Source: Flavobacterium sp. ENC (lineage in GTDB: Bacteria; Bacteroidota; Bacteroidia; Flavobacteriales; Flavobacteriaceae). From it: DNA of 64,000 bases. How positions within the stretch are numbered: the first letter of the stretch is position 1; each line of letters opens with the position of its first letter. Below the pieces are notes generated by a model. It made no database searches, was not told where the DNA came from, and saw only the letters and a program-made list of their open reading frames with translations. This document shows, piece after piece, positions 37,307 to 46,389 of the stretch. The position numbers were made by a program, and so were the translations under genes. The stretch covers positions 1 through 64,000 of the forward strand of contig NZ_JAJMOY010000003.1 of NCBI RefSeq assembly GCF_020991415.1. Direction: 5' to 3'.

Positions 37307-38734
37307 CTATACTTTAACTAATCCCATTTTCTGCGCTTTTTTCTGCATAAAGGCAAAAGCAGCGTCATATTCATTTGGAATTTCCCCTTCGAGAATAGCT
37401 TCTTTAATGGCTTCTTTCAAAACACCGATTTCTCGTGAAGGTTTTAAATTATAATATTCCATAATTTCTTCTCCGGAGATTGGCGGCTGGAAATTACGTA
37501 CATGGTCGCGTTCTTCCACTTCGACAATTTTCTTGCGGACGATCTCAAAGTTTTTATGGTACTTTTTAAACTTTGACGGGTTTTTGGTAGTAATATCGGC
37601 TTCGCACAGTGTCATTAAATTTTCTACATCTTCTCCTGCATCAAAAACCAGGCGGCGAACAGCACTGTCGGTTACGATATCCTGAGCGAGAACAATTGGG
37701 CGCGAGCTCATGATCACCATTTTTTGCACAAATTTCATTTTGTGATTTAAAGGCATATGAAGGCGTTCAAAGATTTTTTTAGCCATTTTTCCACCCAGAA
37801 ATTCATGTCCGTGAAAAGTCCAGCCCTGTTTTTTATTGAAACGTTTTGTCGGTGCTTTTCCGATATCGTGCAGCAAAGCCGACCAGCGCAGCCAGACATC
37901 ATCGGTGTTTGGACAAATATTATCGACAACTTCAAGCGTGTGGTAAAAGTTATTTTTATGAGTGTGGCCTTCAATTTCTTCTACCTGGTTCAATGCTGTT
38001 AATTCAGGTAAAATAAGATCTAAAAGCCCGGTTTTATATAAAAGTAAAAATCCGGTGGATGGCTGATCTGTAGAAAGAATTTTGTTCAGTTCGTCCACGA
38101 TTCTTTCTCCGGAAATTATATTTATCCTGTCGGCATTTTTGCTAATCGCGTCCAGTGAATTCTTTTCGATCTCAAAACCTAACTGCGTAGCAAAACGGAT
38201 GGCACGAAGCATGCGTAACGGATCATCAGAATACGTAATGCTTGGATTCAAAGGTGTTTTGATGATTTTATTTTCTAAATCAGCGAGACCGCCAAAAGGA
38301 TCGGAAAGATCCCCAAAAGTTTTTTCGTTTAAGGATAGAGCCAAAGCATTTATAGTGAAATCACGACGATTCTGGTCGTCTTCCAGAGTTCCGTTTTCAA
38401 CAAGCGGGTTTCTGCTTTCAAAATTATAGGATTCTTTTCGGGCACCAACAAATTCAATATCCGTATCTTCAAAACGTAACATCGCAGTTCCGTAAGTTTT
38501 AAAAACCTGGACTTTTGGTTTTTTAGGAAGTAACTCAGATACTTTTAAGGCCAGTTCTATTCCGCTGCCCACTGCTACAACGTCAATGTCTTTTTTAGAA
38601 CCACGGTTTAAAAGCAAATCACGTACAAAGCCGCCGATAACGTAAGTGTCAACGTTTAGTTCCTTAGAGGCCTGCGAAATGATTCCGAAAATTTTATGTT
38701 GTAAAGCTGTTTTATAATTTGTCTGTATAGCCAC
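37307..38734 (-). CDS. cca: CCA-adding tRNA nucleotidyltransferase with HD domain
   Basis: 475 residues. Head domain with GGFVRDLLLNRGSKKDIDVVAVG (nucleotide-binding loop and catalytic aspartates), RRDFTINALAL, and RMLRAIRFATQLGFEI; then an HD domain (HTLEVVDN, RWSALLHDIGKA). Adds or repairs the 3' CCA end of tRNAs in the cytosol; the HD domain gives phosphatase or phosphodiesterase activity in relatives. Own -7 box upstream. Confidence 0.96.
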   Translation of the reverse strand: MAIQTNYKTALQHKIFGIISQASKELNVDTYVIGGFVRDLLLNRGSKKDIDVVAVGSGIELALKVSELLPKKPKVQVFKTYGTAMLRFEDTDIEFVGARKESYNFESRNPLVENGTLEDDQNRRDFTINALALSLNEKTFGDLSDPFGGLADLENKIIKTPLNPSITYSDDPLRMLRAIRFATQLGFEIEKNSLDAISKNADRINIISGERIVDELNKILSTDQPSTGFLLLYKTGLLDLILPELTALNQVEEIEGHTHKNNFYHTLEVVDNICPNTDDVWLRWSALLHDIGKAPTKRFNKKQGWTFHGHEFLGGKMAKKIFERLHMPLNHKMKFVQKMVIMSSRPIVLAQDIVTDSAVRRLVFDAGEDVENLMTLCEADITTKNPSKFKKYHKNFEIVRKKIVEVEERDHVRNFQPPISGEEIMEYYNLKPSREIGVLKEAIKEAILEGEIPNEYDAAFAFMQKKAQKMGLVKV

Positions 38735-38787
38735 GAATTCAAGAATTTTAAATAGAGCGTTGAGTTCTGAAGAGAATCGAACGCCTG

Positions 38788-38795
38788 CAAATTTA
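38788..38795 (-). promoter_or_regulatory. -7 box TAAATTTG for cca
   Basis: Perfect TAnnTTTG on the minus strand, about 54 bases before the start codon. Confidence 0.5.
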
Positions 38796-38884
38796 CAACA
38801 TAGAAAATGCCTATTATAATCTATTGCTCACTTTTTTGAAGAAATTCACGGTTTAAAGTGCAGAATTTTATGAAATAAAAAAAG

Positions 38885-38975
38885 CTTGCCGCGAGTTCCA
38901 CAAATTTTCACGGATCATACTTCATTTCCCAAAAATAAAAATTAGCGGAAATTCGTGTAATTGGTGGCAAAAAAA
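38885..38975. repeat. Degenerate inverted repeat (GCGGAAATTCGTG type)
   Basis: Left segment GCCGCGAGTTCCACAAATTTTCACGG and right segment GCGGAAATTCGTGTAATTGGTGGC are imperfect inverted partners, like the words found near 46440-46525. It fills most of the 340-bp divergent gap between cca and yaaA; the rest holds the two promoters. Confidence 0.55.
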
Positions 38976-39046
38976 GCCGGTAAACGGGAATTATGGTAGT
39001 ATCAAACAAATCAATTGCAATGCTGTTTTTTTAGCAATTCAATTTG

Positions 39047-39054
39047 TATTTTTG
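39047..39054 (+). promoter_or_regulatory. -7 box TATTTTTG for yaaA
   Basis: Perfect TAnnTTTG, 21 bases before the chosen ATG; it lies inside the upstream extension of the frame and so rules out the earlier start. Confidence 0.6.
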
Positions 39055-39074
39055 AATCACTTAAAAATGCACAA

Positions 39075-39833
39075 ATGAAAATTGTTATATCGCCTGCGAA
39101 GTCGTTAAATTTTGAAAAAGAATTGCCCACTGCAAAATATACAGAACCCGCTTTCCTAAAAGAAGCGCGTCAGGTTCACAAAGTTTTAAAACCCAAAAAA
39201 CCAGCTGACTTAGCGGAATTAATGTCAATTTCCGAAAAACTGGCCGACTTAAACTGGCAGCGAAACCAGAAATGGAAAACGCCTTTCACACCTGAAAATG
39301 CACGTCCGGCAGTTTATACTTTTGATGGTGATGTTTACACCGGTTTAGATGCCTATACAATTCCGTTAGAGAAAATGGAGGTCTTACAGGATAAGTTAAG
39401 AATTTTATCGGGTCTTTACGGCGTTTTAAAACCGCTGGATCTTATGCAGGCCTACCGTCTCGAAATGGGGACGAAACTGCCCATCGGAGAGCATAAAAAT
39501 TTACATGATTTCTGGAAAGGTCCCGTTACGAAAGCGTTGAACAAAGAGTTGTCAAAAGGGGAGTTGTTCGTAAATTTGGCCAGTAATGAATATTTTTCGG
39601 CTGTTGATGTGAAAGCTTTAAAAGTGCCTGTAATCACACCTGATTTTAAAGATTATAAAGATGGAAAACTAAAGATAATCAGTTTCTTCGCTAAAAAGGC
39701 AAGGGGAATGATGGTGCGTTATATCATCGATACCAATGCGGAAACTATTGATGACCTGAAAGGGTTCAATTATGAAGGATACCAGTTTGATGCGAATCTT
39801 TCGAAGGGAAATCATTTGGTGTTTACGAGATAG
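39075..39833 (+). CDS. yaaA: Peroxide stress protein YaaA (DUF328)
   Basis: 252 residues starting MKIVISPAKSLNFE, the family's hallmark. Other family blocks: RNQKWKTPFTPENARPAVYTFDGDVYTGLDA, LSGLYGVLKPLDLMQAYRLEMGTKL and VKALKVPVITPDFKDYK. In E. coli it limits free iron and protects DNA from peroxide. The frame is open 60 bases further upstream, but the -7 box lies inside that stretch. Confidence 0.96.
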   Translation: MKIVISPAKSLNFEKELPTAKYTEPAFLKEARQVHKVLKPKKPADLAELMSISEKLADLNWQRNQKWKTPFTPENARPAVYTFDGDVYTGLDAYTIPLEKMEVLQDKLRILSGLYGVLKPLDLMQAYRLEMGTKLPIGEHKNLHDFWKGPVTKALNKELSKGELFVNLASNEYFSAVDVKALKVPVITPDFKDYKDGKLKIISFFAKKARGMMVRYIIDTNAETIDDLKGFNYEGYQFDANLSKGNHLVFTR

Positions 39834-39840
39834 GTTTTTT

Positions 39841-40046
39841 TGGGAAGGTTCAAAGGGGCAAAGGTGCAAAGGCTCAGAGTTTTTTTTTAAGGGTCTGAGC
39901 TGCTGAGGGGCTAAGCTACTAAGGTTTGGTTATTACTTCAATTCTATTTAGGATTTCGTTTTGGAAGATTCAAAGGGGCAAAGTTGCAAAGGCTCAGAGG
40001 TTTTTTTTAAGGGTCTGAGTTGCTGAGGGGCTACGTTTCTAATGCT
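39841..40046. repeat. Duplicated 120-bp short-word repeat
   Basis: The block starting GGGAAGGTTCAAAGGGGCAA at 39842 recurs 120 bases later from 39962 (GGAAGATTCAAAGGGGCAA). Both continue with GCTCAGAG, a T-run, AAGGGTCTGAG and TGCTGAGGGGCTA. A further short palindromic stretch, CTCCAGCTTTAGCTGGAG, lies at 40097-40114. No gene is seen in this 415-bp gap. Confidence 0.85.
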
Positions 40047-40186
40047 TTTATTATTGTCTCAATTAGGATTTAGATCCAGCTTGGAACTCAATTGCCTCCA
40101 GCTTTAGCTGGAGATACGATGTAAATCGATGAAAGGCTTTAGCCAAATTTTCATTAGAATATTATATATTTAAGAAGCGAAAATAA

Positions 40187-40218
40187 AAAAGCCGGGATCA
40201 ATTAAGAGCCCGGCTTTT
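40187..40218. terminator. Terminator of the efflux operon
   Basis: AAAAGCCGGG and CCCGGCTTTT enclose a 12-base loop, A-run on one side and T-run on the other, 31 bases after the stop of the efflux permease gene. Confidence 0.88.
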
Positions 40219-40248
40219 CGTATTATAAATCAATTATTATAATTATTA

Positions 40249-41835
40249 TTAATGCATCGCATCTGCGGGATTAATCTTGTTTTTTCCTTTCTTGATGAAA
40301 AGAATAATCGGTATACAACATAAGAACATTACTCCCAAGTACATGAAAATATCAATATATGACATTACGGTACTTTGTTTTAAAATGGAGTAATCAATTG
40401 CCTGATACGCTTTTTTAAGCGCAACATCTGCACTATATCCTTTAGACATAAAGGCTCTCTGCATTCCGGCAATACGTTGTTGAACATCGTATTTTGAAGG
40501 ATCGATACGATTGATCAGGTTAACTCTGTGTTCCTGGCTGAAACGGGTAATAAAAGTGGTAATAATTGCAATACCAAATGAACCGCCTAACTGGCGCATC
40601 ATTCCGGTAAAAGCAGCTCCTTCACCAATATGTTTCCCTTTTAATGTCGAAAGCGAAAGTGTCGTAATAGGTACAAAAAGTAATCCTAAACCGATTCCTC
40701 TCAAAATCAATGGCCAGTACATATGTTCTACACCGGTATCAGGTGTAATTCGGGTTTGCATCATAAAGGTAAAGAAGAAGAAAACTAAAAATCCTACTCC
40801 AACCATATAGCCCTGAGGTACCCCTTTTTGAATCATGTTTCCGACAAATGGCATCATGATCGCTGTTGTTATCGAACCCGGGATCAGTAATAATCCGGCA
40901 TCAGTCGCTGTCCATCCTAAAATAGACTGCGTATAAATCGGAATAATTAAGGTGGATCCGTATAAACCGAAACCAAGGATAAAACACATTATGGTTCCGA
41001 TTCGTAAGTTTCCGTCTTTTAAAACACTTAAGTTTACGATTGGGTGTTTGTACGTAAGCTCTCTCCAGATAAATAATATTAATCCAAAAACCGTAAGTAC
41101 GCTTAATGCTGTAATTAAAGGATCGTTAAACCAGTCATCCTGCTGCCCGTGCTCTAAAACAAATTGTAAGGATCCGATAAAAGTGGCCAGAAGAACAATT
41201 CCCCACCAGTCAACCTGATTTGCTTTTAATTTTTCTCCATATTTCGGGCTTCTTACGAAAGTAAGGGCCAGAATAGTAGCGATAATTCCTAACGGAATAT
41301 TGATGTAAAAGATATAGGGCCAGGAATAATTATCTACTAAATATCCTCCCAAAGGCGGACCTAAAGTCGGACCTACAATTACACCCATTCCGTAAATAGC
41401 CTGAGCCATACCACGTTTTGCTATAGGATAACTTTCTGTGATAATTGTCTGTGCCGTTACAAGAAGGGCACCTCCGCCCATACCCTGAACGAACCTAAAA
41501 GCTACTAGTTCCCAGATATTACTGGCATTTCCACATAAAAATGAACAAACGGTAAATATAATGATAGAGGCCACAAAATAATTACGTCGTCCAAATTGCT
41601 GTGACAGCCAGCTCGTCATCGGTATTACAATAACATTCGCAATGGCGTATGCTGTAATAACCCAGGCCACATCAGTCAAAGTAGCACCAAGGCTACCCCT
41701 CATGTCTGTTAGCGCTACGTTTACAATGGTCGTATCAACGATTTCAAGCAAAGCACAAAGTACTGCTGTAATCGTGATAATAACACGTCTGTAACCGTAT
41801 TCTACTAAATCATCATCTCCTTGTACTGCTGTCAT
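40249..41835 (-). CDS. DHA2-family MFS drug efflux permease (EmrB-like)
   Basis: 528 residues, 14 hydrophobic helices as in the DHA2 branch. Motifs: WVITAYAIANVIVIPMTSWLSQQFGRR (loop 2-3), GMGVIVGPTLGPPLGGYL (motif C, antiporter-specific) and a C-terminal basic tail. It is the inner-membrane pump of a tripartite system with the HlyD adaptor and TolC channel encoded upstream in the same operon. Confidence 0.94.
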   Translation of the reverse strand: MTAVQGDDDLVEYGYRRVIITITAVLCALLEIVDTTIVNVALTDMRGSLGATLTDVAWVITAYAIANVIVIPMTSWLSQQFGRRNYFVASIIIFTVCSFLCGNASNIWELVAFRFVQGMGGGALLVTAQTIITESYPIAKRGMAQAIYGMGVIVGPTLGPPLGGYLVDNYSWPYIFYINIPLGIIATILALTFVRSPKYGEKLKANQVDWWGIVLLATFIGSLQFVLEHGQQDDWFNDPLITALSVLTVFGLILFIWRELTYKHPIVNLSVLKDGNLRIGTIMCFILGFGLYGSTLIIPIYTQSILGWTATDAGLLLIPGSITTAIMMPFVGNMIQKGVPQGYMVGVGFLVFFFFTFMMQTRITPDTGVEHMYWPLILRGIGLGLLFVPITTLSLSTLKGKHIGEGAAFTGMMRQLGGSFGIAIITTFITRFSQEHRVNLINRIDPSKYDVQQRIAGMQRAFMSKGYSADVALKKAYQAIDYSILKQSTVMSYIDIFMYLGVMFLCCIPIILFIKKGKNKINPADAMH

Positions 41836-41839
41836 TCTA

Positions 41840-42919
41840 TTATTTTAAATGTACGTCAACATCAACATTCATTCCCGGACGTAATAATTTTACTTTCTCA
41901 GGATCGTTTGATTCGTCTAAGCTAATTTTTACTGGTAATCTCTGAATCGTTTTCACGAAGTTTCCTGTTGCATTATCAGGAGGTAATAAAGAAAAACGTG
42001 ATCCTGTTGCAGGAGAAAAAGAAGTTAAAGTTCCTTTAAACTCATAGTTCGGGTAAGCATCTACTTTTAAGCTTACTTTCTGGCCCACAACCATTTTGTT
42101 TAATTGTGTTTCCTTGAAGTTAGCGACAACCCAAGCTTCCGTATTATTGATGATATAAAATAAAGATTGTCCCGGCTGTACCAGTTGTCCCGGCTGAATA
42201 TCTACTTTAGAAACCTGACCGTCAATGGCTGCTGTTACAACAGTATACGTAAGGTTTAGTTTGGCAACATCAAGCATTGTTTTTGCTTTTTTGATGTTGG
42301 CAGCAGCCACTTCAGTTTGTTTGTCAGAAACTTTGGATTTAGACTGAATTACCGATTTTTGAAAGGAACTTGCTCTTTGTTGTTGTTCCAAAACACGTAC
42401 CTGGTTTTCAGCTTCGTCTTTTGCAGTCTGAGCCTGTTCAAATTGCTGTTTTGTAATCGTATGTGTTTTATACAAATTATTGTAACGATTAAAATCATTT
42501 GTAAGTTGTCTCAATCTGATTTTTGCACTTTCGATAGAACCACCCGCAGATTTCACATTGGCATCAGAAACAGAAATGCTTGCGTAAGCACTTCCAATAT
42601 CAGCTTTTGCAGCTTCGTATTGGCCTTCAGCTCCTAAAAGGGCCGCATTTGCTTCGTCAATTTTCAATTGGTAATCTCTTTTGTCAATGGTAAATAAAGT
42701 ATCTCCTTTTTTTACAAAATCATTATCTTTCACATAAACTTTGCTGATATAACCGGATACTCTTGGGATAATCGGGTTCATTTTTTTCTCGATCTGGGCA
42801 TCATCTGTCTCTTCGTGACCTTGTGAATGCATGTATTTTGTTATTCCGTAAGTTCCGCCCACTAAAACCAAAACGGTTAGTATAATGATGAATTTCGTAT
42901 TTGTTTTTTTCTTTTCCAT
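41840..42919 (-). CDS. HlyD-family membrane fusion protein (EmrA-like)
   Basis: 359 residues. One N-terminal membrane helix (10-26), biotinyl-lipoyl halves (IPRVSGYISKVYVKDNDFVKKGDTL and GQVSKVDIQPGQLVQPGQSL) flanking an alpha-helical hairpin with heptads rich in A, Q and K, and a beta-barrel segment VGQKVSLKVDAYPNYEFKG. It bridges the inner permease and the TolC-type channel. Confidence 0.94.
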   Translation of the reverse strand: MEKKKTNTKFIIILTVLVLVGGTYGITKYMHSQGHEETDDAQIEKKMNPIIPRVSGYISKVYVKDNDFVKKGDTLFTIDKRDYQLKIDEANAALLGAEGQYEAAKADIGSAYASISVSDANVKSAGGSIESAKIRLRQLTNDFNRYNNLYKTHTITKQQFEQAQTAKDEAENQVRVLEQQQRASSFQKSVIQSKSKVSDKQTEVAAANIKKAKTMLDVAKLNLTYTVVTAAIDGQVSKVDIQPGQLVQPGQSLFYIINNTEAWVVANFKETQLNKMVVGQKVSLKVDAYPNYEFKGTLTSFSPATGSRFSLLPPDNATGNFVKTIQRLPVKISLDESNDPEKVKLLRPGMNVDVDVHLK

Positions 42920-42931
42920 GAGAGCTATCGA

Positions 42932-44254
42932 TTATATTTTAGAAAGATTGAATGATTGTGATAATTGTCCTGATACTGACAGTAATTCGTAATATTTTTG
43001 AATAATGGCTGCTTTAGATAAAGCAGTGTTTATTTTCGCATTTAGTTGTTCAACGTCAGCTTCAACCAGGTCATTGGTATCCGATAAACCATTGTCAAAT
43101 TTGTCTTTTACAAGTCTGTAGTTTTCTTCTGCCTGTTGAAGTGCTTCGTCATAAACCACACTTTGATTAATCGCTAAGCTGTAATCTTCAATAGATTTCT
43201 GAACTTCTACTTTAATTCGGTCGGTCATAACCGCTTCGGTATTTTTTACTTCCAGGGCTTTGCTTTCAGCCTCACGTACATGAGCACTGTTTTTCAGGAT
43301 TCCGGATAAATCATACGTTAAGCCAACCCCAAAATTCATAGCGTATTTTACCGTAATAAAATCTTTAAGGTCTAACGCCGTATAGCCACCCAATAAGGCA
43401 AGAGAAGGATAATATCCTGATTTTGCAACTCTAATATTCGCTTCACTGGCTTTTTGCTGAAAACGAATAGCTTCTAAATCTTTTCTGCTTTCCAGCGCTA
43501 AAGCATCTGAAGTAGGGGCATTGGTAGTTTTTAAATTGAAGAAATCAGATTCATTCACCTGAAGCTTTACTGTCGGGTCTAATTTTAACAGCGTAGTCAG
43601 GTAAAAATTAATGTTATTGATGTTGTTATTCGCTTCATCAATAGATAATTTCGTTTTGGAAACCAATAACTGCGCTTTCAGTAAATCATTTCTTGGAATG
43701 ATTCCGTTTTTTTCCAGTTCCGTAAAATCCGTTACACGCTGCTGCGCCTGTTTTTGATTTTCGTTTAAAAGATCCAGTGTTTTTTGTGCTTTGTATAAAG
43801 CAGTGTAATAAGTGATTACACGTAATGCGACATCTTCCTTGGTTTTGGCTGCGTTGGCACTTTCGGCCTCATAAAGATTATCGTAAGCTTCAATACTGCT
43901 CTGGATTTTAAATCCGGAAAAAATAGGAAGGCTCAGATTGGCCATACCAAACATGGCGCGATCCGGAGAAGCCATTGGCTCTGCACTTGCTTCGTCATTG
44001 TGCATGTCGATGGAAGCTTTTGTTAACCTTTGGTACTGCCCTTGAATTTTTAAATCAGGGTATTGGTTGTTTTTAACCGTTTGTAACTCATATTTTCTTG
44101 AGTTTACCTTAGTGTTGGCAAGAGTAACTTCGTTACTTTTTTCCCAGGCCAGTTTAACGGCTTCGTCTAAGGTTAAACTTGTTTTTTCTTGTGCTTCTAT
44201 TGATGATATTCCGATAAAGAAAATCCCAAAGAGCATTAATTGACTAATTTTCAT
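42932..44254 (-). CDS. TolC-family outer-membrane efflux protein
   Basis: 440 residues with a signal peptide (MKISQLMLFGIFFIG, cleaved near EAQ). Two long outer-membrane-factor repeats of coiled helices: LTLDEAVKLAWEKSNEVTLA at the start and LALLGGYTALDLKDF in the middle. A TTG upstream at 44260 is less likely. The start overlaps the tetR stop by 11 bases, linking regulator and pump translationally. Confidence 0.93.
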   Translation of the reverse strand: MKISQLMLFGIFFIGISSIEAQEKTSLTLDEAVKLAWEKSNEVTLANTKVNSRKYELQTVKNNQYPDLKIQGQYQRLTKASIDMHNDEASAEPMASPDRAMFGMANLSLPIFSGFKIQSSIEAYDNLYEAESANAAKTKEDVALRVITYYTALYKAQKTLDLLNENQKQAQQRVTDFTELEKNGIIPRNDLLKAQLLVSKTKLSIDEANNNINNINFYLTTLLKLDPTVKLQVNESDFFNLKTTNAPTSDALALESRKDLEAIRFQQKASEANIRVAKSGYYPSLALLGGYTALDLKDFITVKYAMNFGVGLTYDLSGILKNSAHVREAESKALEVKNTEAVMTDRIKVEVQKSIEDYSLAINQSVVYDEALQQAEENYRLVKDKFDNGLSDTNDLVEADVEQLNAKINTALSKAAIIQKYYELLSVSGQLSQSFNLSKI

Positions 44255-44873
44255 AAACAAGTAGCGCTTTTATAGTTTGTTGAATGTGCTTTGTAAGACT
44301 GTTTTTAATATAATCGTTGTATAACGTTTCTGTATTTAAATTTAAAAGTTCCTCAAAGAAAGGTTTGTTCATGTGAAAGTGAAAAAAAGTTCCCATTATC
44401 GTCGGAGTGATCAACGGAATGATGACATCTTTTCTGAAAATCCCTTTTGACTGGCCTTCCTTTACGATTGTTTCCAGGGATTTTAAATTCCCTTTTTTTA
44501 ATTCAGTGAAGGCAGCAAGATTTTCTTCTCTTTTTTTAGAAGTAAGTTCAAAATGTAAAATCCTGTAAATCCCTCTGTTACAATTAATTCGGTTAATGTA
44601 AATTTCGATTAATTTATTGACTTTATCAAGGGGTTCCAGATTTTCGTGCAATAAAAGTTCGATTTGCAGTTTTAAGTCAGAAGTTTTGTATAGAAGTAAA
44701 GCCTCCAGTAATCTTTCTTTAGAACCAAAATAATACGAAACCATGGCAATATTAATTTTTGCCATTTTCGATATATCCCGGATGGATGTACCTTCAAATC
44801 CTTTCTCGGAAAATAGCTTCTCCGCGACCTCGAGGATCTGAATTTTTTTATCGTTTAATTCGACTTTAGACAT
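44244..44873 (-). CDS. TetR/AcrR-family regulator of the efflux operon
   Basis: 209 residues from MSKVELNDKK. Helix-turn-helix GTSIRDISKMAKINIAMVSYYFGSKERL at about 27-54. The frame extends to a TTG at 44897, but that codon lies within the operator and -7 box and so cannot be used from this promoter. First gene of the operon tetR-tolC-emrA-emrB. The 39-bp palindrome over its promoter argues for autorepression relieved by a pump substrate. Confidence 0.94.
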   Translation of the reverse strand: MSKVELNDKKIQILEVAEKLFSEKGFEGTSIRDISKMAKINIAMVSYYFGSKERLLEALLLYKTSDLKLQIELLLHENLEPLDKVNKLIEIYINRINCNRGIYRILHFELTSKKREENLAAFTELKKGNLKSLETIVKEGQSKGIFRKDVIIPLITPTIMGTFFHFHMNKPFFEELLNLNTETLYNDYIKNSLTKHIQQTIKALLVYEN

Positions 44874-44894
44874 GGTATCATTTATAATCGGGTA

Positions 44895-44935
44895 CAAAAT
44901 TAAACAAGCGTTTAATTTAAACGCTTGTTTAATTT
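44895..44935 (-). promoter_or_regulatory. Large palindromic operator over the efflux-operon promoter
   Basis: Arms 44897-44915 and 44917-44935 are perfect 19-base complements around one central base; core AAACAAGCGTTTAA. The -7 box TAATTTTG (44895-44902, minus strand) overlaps the promoter-proximal arm, so a bound repressor would block RNA polymerase directly. Two overlapping dimer sites are possible given the length. Confidence 0.88.
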
Positions 44936-44998
44936 ATTTTTAACACAATATTAACAGAAAACCATGTAGTTGCCTTAAGATAATATTGTGTTAAAAAT
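44936..44998. repeat. Perfect 18-bp inverted repeat, AT-rich
   Basis: ATTTTTAACACAATATTA (44936-44953) and its exact complement (44981-44998) flank a 27-base centre. It abuts the TetR operator on one side and the second toxin gene on the other. The arms lack G/C for a usual terminator and no flanking T-run is present; function unknown. Confidence 0.85.
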
Positions 44999-45016
44999 AA
45001 TTAGGAAAAAGAAGGA

Positions 45017-45334
45017 TTATTTTCCTGAAGAAAGTTTTTGAGGATTTTGTCTTGTGTCAAAAATAGTAGATACAAATACGATTTGCTTTATTTCATCAAT
45101 CCAATAAATAATTTTGTAATTTTTAAAAACTATATACCTGAAATCTTCGATTCTTTCAGATAAAAGGGCTTCTTTTTGTCCGCCATAAGGGTTAATTTCT
45201 AAAGATAGCGAACTGTCAATTATACCATTTACTAAATCTTGTGAAACTCTTATCCCAGCTTTAAATTTGTAATATTCAAAAATGTCTTCAAGTTTATTTT
45301 CTGCAAATTGAGTCCAATAAACAGTTAGCCCCAT
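45017..45334 (-). CDS. ParE/RelE-type toxin, pair 2
   Basis: 105 residues: VYWTQFAENKLEDIFEYYKFKAG, central NPYGGQKEALLSERIEDFRYIVFKNYKIIYWI and the tail IVFVSTIFDTRQNPQKL. The closing DTRQNP is shared with the toxin at 36664-36969. Ten-base overlap with the antitoxin gene. Confidence 0.93.
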   Translation of the reverse strand: MGLTVYWTQFAENKLEDIFEYYKFKAGIRVSQDLVNGIIDSSLSLEINPYGGQKEALLSERIEDFRYIVFKNYKIIYWIDEIKQIVFVSTIFDTRQNPQKLSSGK

Positions 45335-45567
45335 TTTTGAATTTTAGATTTTAAGTCTTTTCCAGATACAATTCGTGCATTTCCGGCATCATCTAAGGAT
45401 TGATCAATTTCTTTATTAAATTGTTCCATATTCATTGCTTTCATTTCCTGATCTAAAAGTTTAACCTTTTGTTTATGAAGCAAGTTTTCAAGATCAATGA
45501 CTATTTCTTCACTTTGAAGTCTTAGGAATTCCTGAACGAAAGATATTTTGCGGGCTTCTAAATCCAT
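45325..45567 (-). CDS. Antitoxin, pair 2
   Basis: 80 residues, helical; VQEFLRLQSEEIVIDLENLLHKQK resembles the DLENLL-containing antitoxins common in Bacteroidetes, and MNMEQFNKEIDQSLDDAGNARIVSGKDLKSKIQKWG is the expected toxin-binding tail. Leads the operon from its own -7 box. Confidence 0.9.
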   Translation of the reverse strand: MDLEARKISFVQEFLRLQSEEIVIDLENLLHKQKVKLLDQEMKAMNMEQFNKEIDQSLDDAGNARIVSGKDLKSKIQKWG

Positions 45568-45583
45568 GATAATTGATTTTATT

Positions 45584-45591
45584 CAAATGTA
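45584..45591 (-). promoter_or_regulatory. -7 box TACATTTG for toxin-antitoxin pair 2
   Basis: Perfect TAnnTTTG on the minus strand, 16 bases before the antitoxin ATG. Confidence 0.55.
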
Positions 45592-45615
45592 CAAAATAAT
45601 TGTAAATGTTGCTGA

Positions 45616-46377
45616 TTATCGGATCCCTCCAACAAATTCCGAAATTTTGCCAGAACCAATTTCACTCAAATGTTTAATAAAAGCACTCCCGATAATAGCG
45701 CCTTTGGCAAATTTTGTGGCCTGGTTAAAAGTCTCCTTATTCGAAATTCCGAAACCAATGATTTGTGGATTTTTCAGGTTCATGCCTGCAATTCTTTCGA
45801 AATAATCTTCCTGAACATTTCCAAAACCGGATTGGGAACCCGTAACACTTGCTGAACTTACCATATAAATAAAGCCATTTGAAACGCTGTCAATAAAACG
45901 AATGCGCTCGTCTGACGTTTGCGGTGTAATCAAAAACACGTTTATTAAACCGTATTTATCGAAAATAGGTTTGTATTCGTCTGCATAAACATCAACCGGA
46001 AGGTCCGGAATAATCAATCCGTCAATGCCGATTTCAGCACATTTTTTGCAGAATGCCTCAATGCCGTATTGTAACATCGGATTGAAATAGCCCATAATGA
46101 TCAACGGGATTTTTACGCTTTCGCGAATGTCTTTCAGCTGATCGAAAAGAATCTGCGTTGTCATTCCGTTATGCAAAGCCTGTGTCGAACTTGCCTGAAT
46201 TGTTGGTCCGTCTGCCAGAGGATCGCTGAAAGGCAAACCAATTTCAATTAAATCCACTCCGTTTTTTTCTAAGTCCTGAATGATTTGAACCGTATCGTTT
46301 AAATTAGGATATCCCGCCGAAAAATAAATAGAAAGGATCTTTTTATCTTCCTGTAATTTTTGAGTTATTCTGTTCAT
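45616..46377 (-). CDS. trpA: Tryptophan synthase alpha chain
   Basis: 253 residues, TIM barrel. Catalytic Glu and Asp in DLIEIGLPFSDPLADGP (E47-D58 region), later PDLPVDVYADEY and VSSASVTGSQ. Cleaves indole-3-glycerol phosphate to indole, which passes to TrpB. Last gene of the trp operon, separated from trpB by an AIG2-like and a nitrilase-like gene. Confidence 0.97.
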   Translation of the reverse strand: MNRITQKLQEDKKILSIYFSAGYPNLNDTVQIIQDLEKNGVDLIEIGLPFSDPLADGPTIQASSTQALHNGMTTQILFDQLKDIRESVKIPLIIMGYFNPMLQYGIEAFCKKCAEIGIDGLIIPDLPVDVYADEYKPIFDKYGLINVFLITPQTSDERIRFIDSVSNGFIYMVSSASVTGSQSGFGNVQEDYFERIAGMNLKNPQIIGFGISNKETFNQATKFAKGAIIGSAFIKHLSEIGSGKISEFVGGIR

Positions 46378-46389
46378 TTTATATTTTTT

